Shown here: piece after piece, positions 44,601-51,948 of the stretch
Layout: the number at the start of each line of letters is the position of its first letter
How positions within the stretch are numbered: the first letter of the stretch is position 1
Assembly (NCBI GenBank): GCA_023428425.1
Contig: JAEYYP010000017.1
Coordinates: 1 to 64,000 of the forward strand
Direction: 5' to 3'
Length of the DNA stretch: 64,000 nucleotides
Source: Pseudomonadota bacterium
GTDB taxonomy: Bacteria; Pseudomonadota; Alphaproteobacteria; Rhizobiales; Devosiaceae
Position numbers and translations under genes: made by a program
Notes under the pieces: model-generated
What the model was told of the DNA's origin: nothing
The model's input: only the letters and a program-made list of their open reading frames with translations
Databases searched by the model: none

Positions 44601-45090
44601 CCCGGGTGGACAAGAAGTCCTTGTCGTTGCCGGTGTGCCGCAGCAGGAACATGCCGACCTGGTCGACCAGTTGCCGGTTGCTGCAGACATTGAAGTAGAA
44701 ATAGCTGCCCATGCCGGCCCCCGCGAACACGCCGACCGGCCCATCGCTGCTGTCGGGCGTGCGGCCGGCGTCCTCCATGGCCTCCCAGGCGCATTCGAGG
44801 AACTGCCGATGCTGGGGATCCATGATGGCCGCGTCGCGCGGGCCAAGCCCGAAGAAATCGGCATCGAACATTTCCATGGCCGGCAGGTCGGCGGCCCGGC
44901 GCACGTAGTTGGGTTGGCGGATGCGCGAAAGTGGCTCACCGGCGGCCAGCAGCTCTTCCTCGCTGAGGTCGCGGATGGACTCGACGCCGTTGCGCAGGTT
45001 CGACCAGAACTCCCCGACATTCCTCGCCCCGGGTACCCGCAGGGCCATGCCGACGATGGCAATATCACTGGCTGAGTACTGGTCCGTCAT
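38689..45090 (-). CDS. Type I polyketide synthase module KS-AT-KR-DH-ACP-TE
   Basis: 2133 residues. KS (~8-430): C181 in TACSSSL, H317 in HGTGT, KTNIGHLDTAAG. AT (~530-830): S628 in GHSMGE; the specificity motif position reads AAHS, neither the HAFH of malonyl nor the YASH of methylmalonyl types. KR (~960-1370): GGLGDLALVMARQLAE near 1168, SSTS and Y1330. DH (~1385-1690): H1416 in LDEHRTTAGEPVLPG and D1584 in HPALLDIA. ACP: S1792 in DLGGHSLTAV. TE: S1938 in GYSGGG, with D in MLDTPFP and H in GDHDSM. One extension, reduction, dehydration and release are possible; no ER and no loading domain, so it must take its starter from the divergent NRPS. Start ATG at 45090 follows AGAGG. KR before DH is the reverse of the usual order. 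Confidence 0.93.
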   Translation of the reverse strand: MTDQYSASDIAIVGMALRVPGARNVGEFWSNLRNGVESIRDLSEEELLAAGEPLSRIRQPNYVRRAADLPAMEMFDADFFGLGPRDAAIMDPQHRQFLECAWEAMEDAGRTPDSSDGPVGVFAGAGMGSYFYFNVCSNRQLVDQVGMFLLRHTGNDKDFLSTRASFTFNLRGPSVSVQTACSSSLVAVHLACQSLLSGECETAIAGGVTIEFPHRRGYLFQEGEILSPDGHCHAFDHRAAGTVFGSGVGVVMLRRLSDALADGDHIHGIIKGSAVNNDGATKATYLAPSVTGQAEAIIEAQGLAGVDADSIGYVECHGTGTYLGDPIEIEALTQAFRQSTDRTGFCRVGSVKTNIGHLDTAAGVVGLIKATLAVKHGELPPTLGYDKPNPAIDFARSPFIVNDRLTPWPNGSAPRRAAVNSLGVGGTNAHVIIEQPPATVAGRGHATAPTLLTFAAKSKKALDTAMVRLGESLATNPDLSLADASFTLYKGRKHFEHRRVLAVRDRAEAIELLAEPATRRAFTHTAVEAPAGAVFLFPGGGAQHPGMARGLYDGDTQFRADIEEGLAALPPDAAAEIRRVWLGPDGAAAATHFLRPSVQLPAILIVEVAVARFWLRHGVTPRALIGHSMGENAAACVAGVLSLGDAVRLVRLRGELFDTVEPGGMLSVPLSAAELQDILPLDLDLASVNAPELCVVSGRNEDLERFRLSLAERGVDASRVPIDIAAHSRMLDAILPRFEAFLRSIVLRAPTIPIASNLTGNWLSDAEARDPGYWVRHLRSTVQFGRGLALLAAEADRIYIEVGPGRGLSSLSKLQPGITANQVINSLPHADDTTDDHVHLVSALGRAWATGLSVPLEQIWAGTGARRVPLPTYAFQHQHYFIEPGTSPTTAPEAELELTKLPEMVDWGYRPSWRQSVPDVDVDAGSDPTSFLVFVDDTGLGASVVAALRAGGHSVVTVQVGDTFARHSDASYTLCPEDGRAGYSALLSALMERGGVPANIVHLWLVTEGESHRPGSTFANRLLEQGFYSLLGLAQAIDEAGSSEQRQATVVTNGMQRVGEEALPYPAKATILGPAMTIPKEIGSLDVRVIDLQLPTRGKAGRNWLGRRPEAAADPLQPVLTQLLDDLFAAPSSEIVAYRSGRRWSRSYRSLPLVDSRDAGFRDSGVYLITGGLGDLALVMARQLAERFNARIVLAGRTTLPSRADWPLQIRTRARNDRLRRALEQIEALEQAGHAVLYLSGDVANPEDMARVVSAAEAQFGPINGILHAAGLVDDDLIALKTIDRIEAVLSPKLHGTAVLHQLFDDKPLDLFVLFSSTSTDIAPAGQVDYVAANAYLNAYADAEAWRSDRRTVAIHWGVWNEVGLAARATAEPGAAQRTTSPARGPFFSRWVDDGENPPALEAEIGPDSHWMLDEHRTTAGEPVLPGTGYIEVLAQLAAECELGDAFVLEDLVFLSPLLVKTGARTTLRAALQPAQGGWRAVISAGTDAEGFVTHAEAVLRPRRDAGPDHLDLEGVLARLGQRAVASDTPLRSVQDGRIKFGPRWQVLRMTAFGADEAVAEISLAERYRSDAQTGTLLHPALLDIATGFAMGLAPGFAASSALWVPMSYGSITVHGPLPDDVRSHVRLVRGDATGFASFNVTITTLDGRVVFEAERFVMKRLDAGFVPAATTAERAPPAARSNSTATAKLAAQVRHGILPAEGFDAMLRALATRASQPIVSSMDLEMLRQRSASVPEPVAAADGGFDRPELDSAFVAPRDPVERKLAEFWSELLGVARIGVDDSFFDLGGHSLTAVRLFRMIKKEFAVDLPISALFEAPTIATCAALIGTGSAAPEPAQLPVSAPAGGDKPIHLVPMSVGATSGGTPLFICAGMFGNVLNLRQLALHLGQTRPVYALQARGLYGGQEPHETFEDAARDYIAEIRTVQPHGPYLLAGYSGGGLIAYEMAQQLRQAGEDVSIVVMLDTPFPREYVLSLRDRLDMKLQDLRRSGIGFVGEWLRNRREWSASQQEKVAALGAEQGATQFHDLTIEAAFRRSLSRYQPRPLSAQVLLMRPRLNVLYHLSDGRRLQYGRNPAEEDNGWTPYVADLQVQEVAGDHDSMVLEPFVRVLASRLSSALAEADRRAEPLRIAAE

Positions 45091-45348
45091 GTTGGCCTCT
45101 GCCCTGTACACGTGGGCATGCGATAGCATTGATCGATTCAAATCCGATCGACTAAGCAACAACGTCGTTAAGACCACGGTCCCGGCGCAACTAAACTGCA
45201 TACACTTTTATATAAAATCGCCGAAACCACTCGGTCGCCTTAACCAACGGTGACGATCCAGCATGCAAAATTGCACAAATCGCTCAGTATGTCGCTCATA
45301 CATAGCCTCTACGAGGCATGGCGGACTGACAGGCAATCCGGAGTTACA
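45091..45348. promoter_or_regulatory. Divergent promoter region between PKS and NRPS genes
   Basis: 258 bases, clearly AT-richer than the surroundings. A perfect 12-bp palindrome TTTTATATAAAA (45206-45217) lies near the middle and could be a -10 region or a binding site for both genes. No recognisable activator site or small gene was found; a weak frame continuing upstream of the NRPS ATG has no homology. Confidence 0.5.
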
Positions 45349-48300
45349 ATGGCGATCGAAGCGTTGAGCTGCGTACTGGTGGGCGATGAGTCCCTGCTGG
45401 CGCAATGTGCCGAGGTCCTGCGCGAACGTGGCCACACCATTGCGGCCATCGTCACCGAAACACCTGCAATAGCCACCTACGCGGCCACGCACGGGATCCG
45501 CGTCATCGGCTGGAGCGACACTCTGGCTGCCGACCTCGGCAGTCTGGCGTTCGACTGGCTGTTCAGCGCCGCTAACCTGCGGATCATCCCGGATGCCGTC
45601 TGGAAACAGGCGAAGCGGGGTGCCGTCAACTTTCACGACGGCCCGTTGCCGCGCTACGCGGGCCTCAATGCCCCGGCCTGGGCGATCATCGAGGGCCAGA
45701 CCCGGCATGGCGTGGCCTGGCACTCCATCGCGGCCGAGATCGACGCTGGCCTGATCTATGCCAGCCAGCAGTTCGATATCGCCGAGGATGAGACTGCGCT
45801 GACGCTCAACAGCAAGTGCTTCGAGGCCGGCATTGCCACCTTCACCGGCATGCTGCAGCACATCGAGGCCGGCACCCTGCGCGGCGAGGAACAGGACTTC
45901 AGCCAGCGCAGCTACTACGCCCGCACCCGGCGGCCGGCGGATGCGGCGACCCTGCGGTTCGACCAGCCGGCAGTGAGTTTGTCCCGCCTTGTGCGCGGCC
46001 TCGACTTCGGTGCCGGATATGCCAACCCGCTGGTGACGCCAAAGCTGCGCACGGCCTCGGATGTCTACGTGGTGACGGGGCTGACGGTCCTCCCCGACAC
46101 CTCGTCCTCGCCTCCGGGCACCGTGCTTGCCGTGTCGGCGGAAGGTGTGCTGGTCGCAACGCTCGACCATCCAGTGCTGCTGACCGGGCGTCGCATCGGC
46201 GACGGCGCGAGCCTCGCGGCAAACCTCTCGCCGGGCGAGTCGTTGCCCGGTCTCGATGCCGAAGCCGGCAGCGCGCTTTCGGCTGCCGTGACACGGGCAG
46301 CGAAGGCCGAAGCATCGCACCGTCGCCAACTCGCCGGGGCCGTCGATCTGGACCTGGTGGACGTCGCTGGACTGATGCCCGGGCGCCCGCGGGAAGTTGC
46401 CAGCGTGGCACTGACTCTTCCGGCCGATCTGGATGGCGCAGGCAAGGTAGCACTGTTCGCCGCCTTCATGGCCCGGCTGAGTGGACAACAGCAGTTCTCG
46501 CTCGCCTATGGGAATGAGGCGCACTCGGCCACCGGGGCGCAGTTTCCCGGCTACTTCGCCGAGACGGTGCCGCTCAACCTGAGCCTCGGCGATGACACTT
46601 CGCTCGCGGACTTCGTCGCGGCCTGCAAGACGCAGCTCGAGCGGCTCCGCCGGCAGGGTCCCAGCCTCCTGGACCTGCCGTCACGGTTTCCGGGCCTTAC
46701 GGCTCCCTCGCTGACGGTCGGTGTCATCGAGGACGCCCCGCTGCCGGCCACCTGCGCGCTGGCGCTCGTCACCGGCAGGGACGGTGATGCCATCGCCTTC
46801 GATCGCAGTCGCGTCGATGCCGGCCAGATGGATATCCTGGCGCGTCGGCTCGAACTGATGGCGGGAGCTTTCTCCAGCCACTCGGGACCGCTCGCCGACC
46901 TGCCGCTGATGTCCGCGGCCGAGGAGCAGCACATCCTCTATGGCCTCAATGACACCGCCCTGCCCTACGATCCCACTCCGATCCACCAGCAGTTCGAGCG
47001 CCAGTCCGACCTGACCCCAGATGCGGTCGCCGTGGCGAGCGGCGCCACGTCGCTGACCTACCGGCAACTGGACCAGCGCGCCAACCAGCTGGCAAATGCC
47101 CTCGTCGCCGCAGGCGTGGGGCCGGAGTCGCTGGTCGGGCTGCACGTTTCGCGCTCGGTCGACCTGGTTGCGGGGGCACTGGCCATTCTCAAGGCAGGTG
47201 GTGCCTATGTGCCGCGCGACCCGATGTTCCCCGCCGATCGTCTCGAACTGATGGTGGAGGACAGCGCCGCCCGGGTGGTGCTGACCGAGCGGGCGCTGCA
47301 CGGCCGGCTGAGGTCACCGCAGGCCACGACCCTCGTCATCGAGGACCTGCTCGAGGCAGGGCACGGCGCGGAGCGCGCGACGGCCCCGGTGGTTCCGGGC
47401 AACCTCGCCTACGTGATCTATACTTCGGGCTCCACCGGCCGCCCCAAGGGCGTCATGATCGAGCACCGCAACGTCGCCAACTTCTTTGCTGGCATGGACG
47501 AGCGGATTCCGGTGCCGCGGGATCGCCAGCCCGTCTGGCTGGCCGTCACCAGCCTGTCGTTCGACATCTCGGTGCTCGAACTGTTCTGGACCTTGGCGCG
47601 CGGCTTCAAGGTCGTCATCCATTCGAGCGAAGTGAAGGCCGGCGCCGGCGACGCCCGGCAGCGCTCGAAGGTGGATTTCGGCCTCTTCTACTGGGGCAAC
47701 GATGACGGTCCGGGCGCGCAGAAATACCGCCTGCTGCTGGAGGGGGCCAAGTTTGCCGACACCCACGGCTTCACCGCCGTGTGGACCCCGGAACGGCATT
47801 TCCACGCGTTTGGCGGCCCCTATCCCAACCCCGCCGTGACGGGTGCAGCAGTCGCCGCCGTCACCCGCAACCTGTCGATCCGTGCCGGCAGCTGCGTACT
47901 GCCGCTGCATCACCCGGCCCGCGTGGTCGAGGAGTGGGCGGTGCTCGACAATATCAGCGATGGCAGGGTCGGACTTGCCTTCGCGTCAGGCTGGATGCCA
48001 GAAGACTTCGTGCTCCGCCCCGAGAATGCGCCGCCCGACAACAAGGCCGCCATGTTGCGCGACATCGAGACGGTGCGCCGGCTGTGGCGCGGCGAGAAGG
48101 TCGAGTTCGAGCTCAACGGCAAGCAGGTCGGCGTGGTGACGCAGCCGCGCCCGGTGCAGAGGGAACTGCCGATCTGGGTGACGTCGGCCGGCAACCCGGA
48201 GACCTACCGCGACGCCGCCCGGCAAGGCGCAAACGTACTGACCCATCTGCTGGGCCAATCGGTGGAGGAACTGGCGGAGAAGATCCGCATCTATCGCCAG

Positions 48301-49935
48301 ACGCTTACCGAGACCGGACGCAATCCGGCCGACTTCAAGGTGACGCTGATGCTGCACACGCTGCTCGGCGAGGATCGCGACGAGGTGCGTGAACTCGCCC
48401 GGCAGCCTATGAAGGACTACCTGCGCAGCGCCACGGCGCTGATCAAGCAGTACGCCTGGGCCTTCCCCGCGTTCAAGAAGCCGCAGGGCATGGTCAATCC
48501 GATGGATATTGACCTGCGGGGTCTCGCACCCGACGAACTCGACGCCATCCTGGACTTCGCCTTCCAGCGCTACTTCGACGAGAGCGGGCTGTTCGGAACG
48601 GTCGACGACGCCATGCGGCGGGTAGAGCAGGTTGCGGCGATCGGCGTCGACGAAATCGCCTGCCTGATCGATTTCGGCGTCTCCGCCGACATCGCCCTCG
48701 AGCGTCTGGAGTTCCTTGGCACAGTCGTGCAGCGGCCTGTCGCGCTTCCCCAGACGGATGCCCCGGAAGATCGCGGGCTTGCTGCGGAGGTCGATGCGCA
48801 TGGTGTGACGCACCTGCAGTGCACGCCGTCGATGGCGCGCATGTTCCTGTCGGACGATGCGAGCCGCAAGGCCATCGGCACCATCGACCACCTGTTCATC
48901 GGAGGCGAGCCCCTCGCCTCCTCGCTGGTCGCGCAGCTTCGGGAAGTCACTCCCGCCAGCATTGAGAACATGTATGGACCGACCGAGACCACCATCTGGT
49001 CATCGACGCTGTCCGTTGGCACCGTCGATGGCATCGTCCCGCTTGGCCGGCCGATCGCCAATACGCAGCTCTACGTGCTCGATCCTCGCGGTCGCCCGGT
49101 GCCGACGAACACGCCGGGCGAGCTGTTCATCGGCGGCGACGGCGTGGCGCGCGGCTACCACAACCGCCCCGACCTGACCGCGGAACGGTTCCTGCACAAC
49201 CCGCACACCGGGGGAAGGTTCTATCGTACCGGAGACCTCGCCAGGTTCCTCACGGACGGGACACTGCAGTTCCTCGGCCGCGCCGACCACCAGGTCAAGG
49301 TCCGCGGCTATCGCATCGAACTGGGCGAGATCGAATCGCGGATCGCCGAGTTCCCGGGCGTGGCCGAAACGGTCGTGATGGCGCGCGAGGATCGTGTCGA
49401 TGATGTCCGGCTGGTCGCGTACCTCCGGCTGTCATCCACCGACCTGGACGAAGATGCGCTGCGAAAGGCACTCGCGAAGAGCCTGCCCTACTACATGGTG
49501 CCGTCGCACTTCGTGACGCTCGAAACCTTCCCGCTGACCCCCAACGCCAAGGTGGATCGCAAGGCGCTGCCGGCTCCCCTGGCGATGGCCGCGCCAAAGC
49601 CCGAGGTGCTGTTTGTCGAGCCGGCCGACAGCCTGCAGCGTGGCATCGCCGAAACCTTCAAGCGCATTCTCGGCGTCGAGCGGGTTGGCCAGTCGGACAG
49701 CTTCTTTGCCCTCGGTGGACACTCCCTGCTCGCCGTGCAGGCGCATCGTGAACTGAAGGCGAGCATCGCCCCAGAAATGGCGATCACCGACCTCTTCCGC
49801 TTTCCGACAGTGGCGGCGCTGGCCGCCCACCTGTCCGACAGCAAAGGCGCGGACGAACAGTTGAGCCGGGTCGCCAACCGCGCGGCATCCCGACGCGCGG
49901 CCATGGGTGCCAGAATGGTGCTGAATACGAGATGA
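45349..49935 (+). CDS. NRPS: formyltransferase - degenerate C - A with inserted FMN monooxygenase - PCP
   Basis: 1528 residues. Residues ~5-230: tRNA-Met-formyltransferase-like domain with N94/H96 (AVNFHDGPLPRYAG) and D132 (EIDAG). ~360-535: a piece like the C-terminal half of a condensation domain, lacking HHxxxDG. ~540-1430: adenylation domain with A3 YVIYTSGSTGRPKG (~686), A4 FDISVLELF (~738), A5 NMYGPTETTIWSS (~1206), A7 YRTGDLARF, A8 GRADHQVKVRGYRIELGEIE and A10 NAKVDRKALP. Between A4 and A5 (~772-1130) sits a luciferase-like monooxygenase of the MupA/Atu3671 type (VDFGLFYWGNDDG, WTPERHFHAFGGPYPNPAV). PCP: DSFFALGGHSLLAVQ (~1450). No terminal release domain, so the aminoacyl group passes to the PKS. 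ATG at 45349 follows GGAG. Confidence 0.92.
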   Translation: MAIEALSCVLVGDESLLAQCAEVLRERGHTIAAIVTETPAIATYAATHGIRVIGWSDTLAADLGSLAFDWLFSAANLRIIPDAVWKQAKRGAVNFHDGPLPRYAGLNAPAWAIIEGQTRHGVAWHSIAAEIDAGLIYASQQFDIAEDETALTLNSKCFEAGIATFTGMLQHIEAGTLRGEEQDFSQRSYYARTRRPADAATLRFDQPAVSLSRLVRGLDFGAGYANPLVTPKLRTASDVYVVTGLTVLPDTSSSPPGTVLAVSAEGVLVATLDHPVLLTGRRIGDGASLAANLSPGESLPGLDAEAGSALSAAVTRAAKAEASHRRQLAGAVDLDLVDVAGLMPGRPREVASVALTLPADLDGAGKVALFAAFMARLSGQQQFSLAYGNEAHSATGAQFPGYFAETVPLNLSLGDDTSLADFVAACKTQLERLRRQGPSLLDLPSRFPGLTAPSLTVGVIEDAPLPATCALALVTGRDGDAIAFDRSRVDAGQMDILARRLELMAGAFSSHSGPLADLPLMSAAEEQHILYGLNDTALPYDPTPIHQQFERQSDLTPDAVAVASGATSLTYRQLDQRANQLANALVAAGVGPESLVGLHVSRSVDLVAGALAILKAGGAYVPRDPMFPADRLELMVEDSAARVVLTERALHGRLRSPQATTLVIEDLLEAGHGAERATAPVVPGNLAYVIYTSGSTGRPKGVMIEHRNVANFFAGMDERIPVPRDRQPVWLAVTSLSFDISVLELFWTLARGFKVVIHSSEVKAGAGDARQRSKVDFGLFYWGNDDGPGAQKYRLLLEGAKFADTHGFTAVWTPERHFHAFGGPYPNPAVTGAAVAAVTRNLSIRAGSCVLPLHHPARVVEEWAVLDNISDGRVGLAFASGWMPEDFVLRPENAPPDNKAAMLRDIETVRRLWRGEKVEFELNGKQVGVVTQPRPVQRELPIWVTSAGNPETYRDAARQGANVLTHLLGQSVEELAEKIRIYRQTLTETGRNPADFKVTLMLHTLLGEDRDEVRELARQPMKDYLRSATALIKQYAWAFPAFKKPQGMVNPMDIDLRGLAPDELDAILDFAFQRYFDESGLFGTVDDAMRRVEQVAAIGVDEIACLIDFGVSADIALERLEFLGTVVQRPVALPQTDAPEDRGLAAEVDAHGVTHLQCTPSMARMFLSDDASRKAIGTIDHLFIGGEPLASSLVAQLREVTPASIENMYGPTETTIWSSTLSVGTVDGIVPLGRPIANTQLYVLDPRGRPVPTNTPGELFIGGDGVARGYHNRPDLTAERFLHNPHTGGRFYRTGDLARFLTDGTLQFLGRADHQVKVRGYRIELGEIESRIAEFPGVAETVVMAREDRVDDVRLVAYLRLSSTDLDEDALRKALAKSLPYYMVPSHFVTLETFPLTPNAKVDRKALPAPLAMAAPKPEVLFVEPADSLQRGIAETFKRILGVERVGQSDSFFALGGHSLLAVQAHRELKASIAPEMAITDLFRFPTVAALAAHLSDSKGADEQLSRVANRAASRRAAMGARMVLNTR

Positions 49936-50642
49936 GGCTGCTCGACGGTCTGTTTGACGCACGGATCAGCCTGGCGCATGCCGACCCGCGCGCCGATTGG
50001 CCTGCTGTGATGCCCGTCGAGGAGGCATCGCTGCAGCGGGCGGTCGAAGCGCGTCGGCGGGAGTTTCGAGCGGGTCGGACACTGGCTCGGCAGGCGATGC
50101 TGACGCTCGGCTCGCCACCGGCACCGGTCGCCGTCCAGGCGGACCGATCCCCGGCCTGGCCGGACGGACTCGTCGGCAACATCTCGCACTGCGACGATCT
50201 CTGCATCGCAGCGGTCGGACGCATCGATCACGGATGGCTCGCCATCGGCGTCGACGTCGAGGCCCGAGCCGAGCTGCCCCCGGAACTGGTGGCAGAAGTT
50301 TGTGGCCGCGAGGAGCAGAACTGGCTCGCCGGCCTGCCGGCGAGGGACCGTGGAGTGTTCGCGAGGCTGATCTTCAGCGCCAAGGAATGCGCCTACAAGT
50401 GCCAGCATACCCTGTCCCGCCGCCTGCTCGATTTCGATGCGCTGACCATCCGGGTCGACCTCGCCACCGGGCAGTTCGTCGCCCGCTTCAGGCAAGGCGT
50501 GACGCCCTTCGCTGCGGGCGATGAGCTGGTCGGCCGCTATCGGATGGACACGGATCACATCGTGACGGCCATGGCGCTGCGGCGCGAGCAGATGGCCGCA
50601 AACGCCGCCGGGCAGCAGGAGTCTCTCCGTGACCATGGATAG
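49932..50642 (+). CDS. 4'-phosphopantetheinyl transferase (Sfp/EntD type)
   Basis: Attaches the phosphopantetheine arm to carrier domains. 236 residues with the family motifs NISHCDDLCIAAVG, GVDVEARAELPP (magnesium ligands) and FSAKECAYKCQH (the W/F-S-x-K-E-A/C-x-x-K motif). It overlaps the NRPS stop by 4 bases (ATGA), so it is made with the synthase whose PCP, and the PKS ACP, it should activate. Confidence 0.93.
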   Translation: MRLLDGLFDARISLAHADPRADWPAVMPVEEASLQRAVEARRREFRAGRTLARQAMLTLGSPPAPVAVQADRSPAWPDGLVGNISHCDDLCIAAVGRIDHGWLAIGVDVEARAELPPELVAEVCGREEQNWLAGLPARDRGVFARLIFSAKECAYKCQHTLSRRLLDFDALTIRVDLATGQFVARFRQGVTPFAAGDELVGRYRMDTDHIVTAMALRREQMAANAAGQQESLRDHG

Positions 50643-51930
50643 CGACGTCCTGCCGGGCCACCATCAGGTGGAGCCGCCCACGGCCGGGCGTTCGGAACCC
50701 GTTTCGAACTCGGTCATCATGCCGACGGATGGCGCCAGCAGGGTCCGCGAAGCGTTGGGAATGTCGCCGGATGCTCCCCTCCGCGTCGCTTTCGTCGCCG
50801 GCCCTGGCGATGCTGTCGGAACGTTCGATCATTGGTCGCAGGGCATTCATGATCCGCGCATGCCGGTGATCAACTACACGACAATGCTCTACAGCCTCGT
50901 CGAGGCGCTCGATGCAGAGGCGCTGATCCTGGTCGAGCAGGACAGGCAACCCGCCCAGCCGCGCGGGCGCTTTCGCTTCGAATACACACCGCGACGGCGC
51001 GGCCGGGGCGGTATCGGCTATCACCTCGACGAACGTGCCTTCGCGCTGAAAGTCCTGCGTCACCTGCGGGCATATCGCCCGGACGTCATCATCGTGGGGA
51101 CCGATGCTCCCGATGCGCTGATCGCGCGGCTGCCGCGGACGCGGCGCGTGGTCCTGACAGCGCACAACACCTACTGGCCGATGGGTCGGCGCCCGAACTC
51201 GCTAAAGGCCCGCGCGCGGTCCTGGATCTGGAAGCAGGGCATGCGCCGGATCGATGTGGCCGTGTGCACGTCCGACGAGTGCGCCGCACAGATCGCGGAA
51301 CTGGGCGGGCCGTCCGGCGCGCGCAGTTTCACGGAAATCCCGCAGATCCTGACCGAGTTCTATCCTCCACAACTGGCTCCCGCCGCTGCAGTGGAGACCC
51401 TTCTGTACGTGGGGCGGATCGAGGCGAGCAAGGGCGTGTTCGACCTGTTGCAGGCGTTTGAGTCCGTCGCCGCGGAGCACGCCACGCTGAGGCTGGAGAT
51501 TGCCGGGACAGGCACTGCCGCTGCGCCGCTGATGGATGCCATCGCCGCCTCTCCCCATGCAGATCGCATCGTCTTTCACGGCCAACTGCTGGCAAAGGCG
51601 GTGCATCAGCGACTCGAATCCGCCGACCTGCTGCTCTGCCCCACCCGCTCCAGCTTCAGCGAAGGGTTGGCGCTCGTGGTCGTCGAGGCGGCCGTGCATG
51701 GCGTCCCGACGCTGCTCAGTTCGATTGTTCCCGCCAAGGCACTGTTTCCAGGCGCAAGCGAGGAGTTTCCGGCGGATGACACCGCAGCGCTGACAGCCAC
51801 ACTGCGACGCCTGGTGAGTTCGCCGGCCGACTATGCCACCCTGTGCACGGCACTAGCCGAACAGCGCGCCCAGTTCCGCGACCGGTCGAAGTCCTGGGGA
51901 TCAATGCTCTACCGCGCGCTCGTCGCCTGA
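50629..51930 (+). CDS. Glycosyltransferase family 4-like protein coupled to the NRPS
   Basis: 433 residues. N-terminal domain with LRVAFVAGPGDAVGTFDHWSQG and NYTTMLYSLVEAL; C-terminal domain with LLYVGRIEASKGVFDLLQAF, IVFHGQLLAKAVHQRLESAD and the E-x7-E motif SFSEGLALVVVEAAVHGVPT. Start GTG at 50629 (CAGGAG 7 bases upstream) lies inside the last codons of the PPTase gene, so NRPS, PPTase and this enzyme are one translationally coupled unit. That suggests it acts on the NRPS/PKS product or links it to a sugar, although a general polysaccharide role is possible. Confidence 0.85.
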   Translation: MTMDSDVLPGHHQVEPPTAGRSEPVSNSVIMPTDGASRVREALGMSPDAPLRVAFVAGPGDAVGTFDHWSQGIHDPRMPVINYTTMLYSLVEALDAEALILVEQDRQPAQPRGRFRFEYTPRRRGRGGIGYHLDERAFALKVLRHLRAYRPDVIIVGTDAPDALIARLPRTRRVVLTAHNTYWPMGRRPNSLKARARSWIWKQGMRRIDVAVCTSDECAAQIAELGGPSGARSFTEIPQILTEFYPPQLAPAAAVETLLYVGRIEASKGVFDLLQAFESVAAEHATLRLEIAGTGTAAAPLMDAIAASPHADRIVFHGQLLAKAVHQRLESADLLLCPTRSSFSEGLALVVVEAAVHGVPTLLSSIVPAKALFPGASEEFPADDTAALTATLRRLVSSPADYATLCTALAEQRAQFRDRSKSWGSMLYRALVA

Positions 51931-51948
51931 CGGGTCGGGAGCCGGTTA

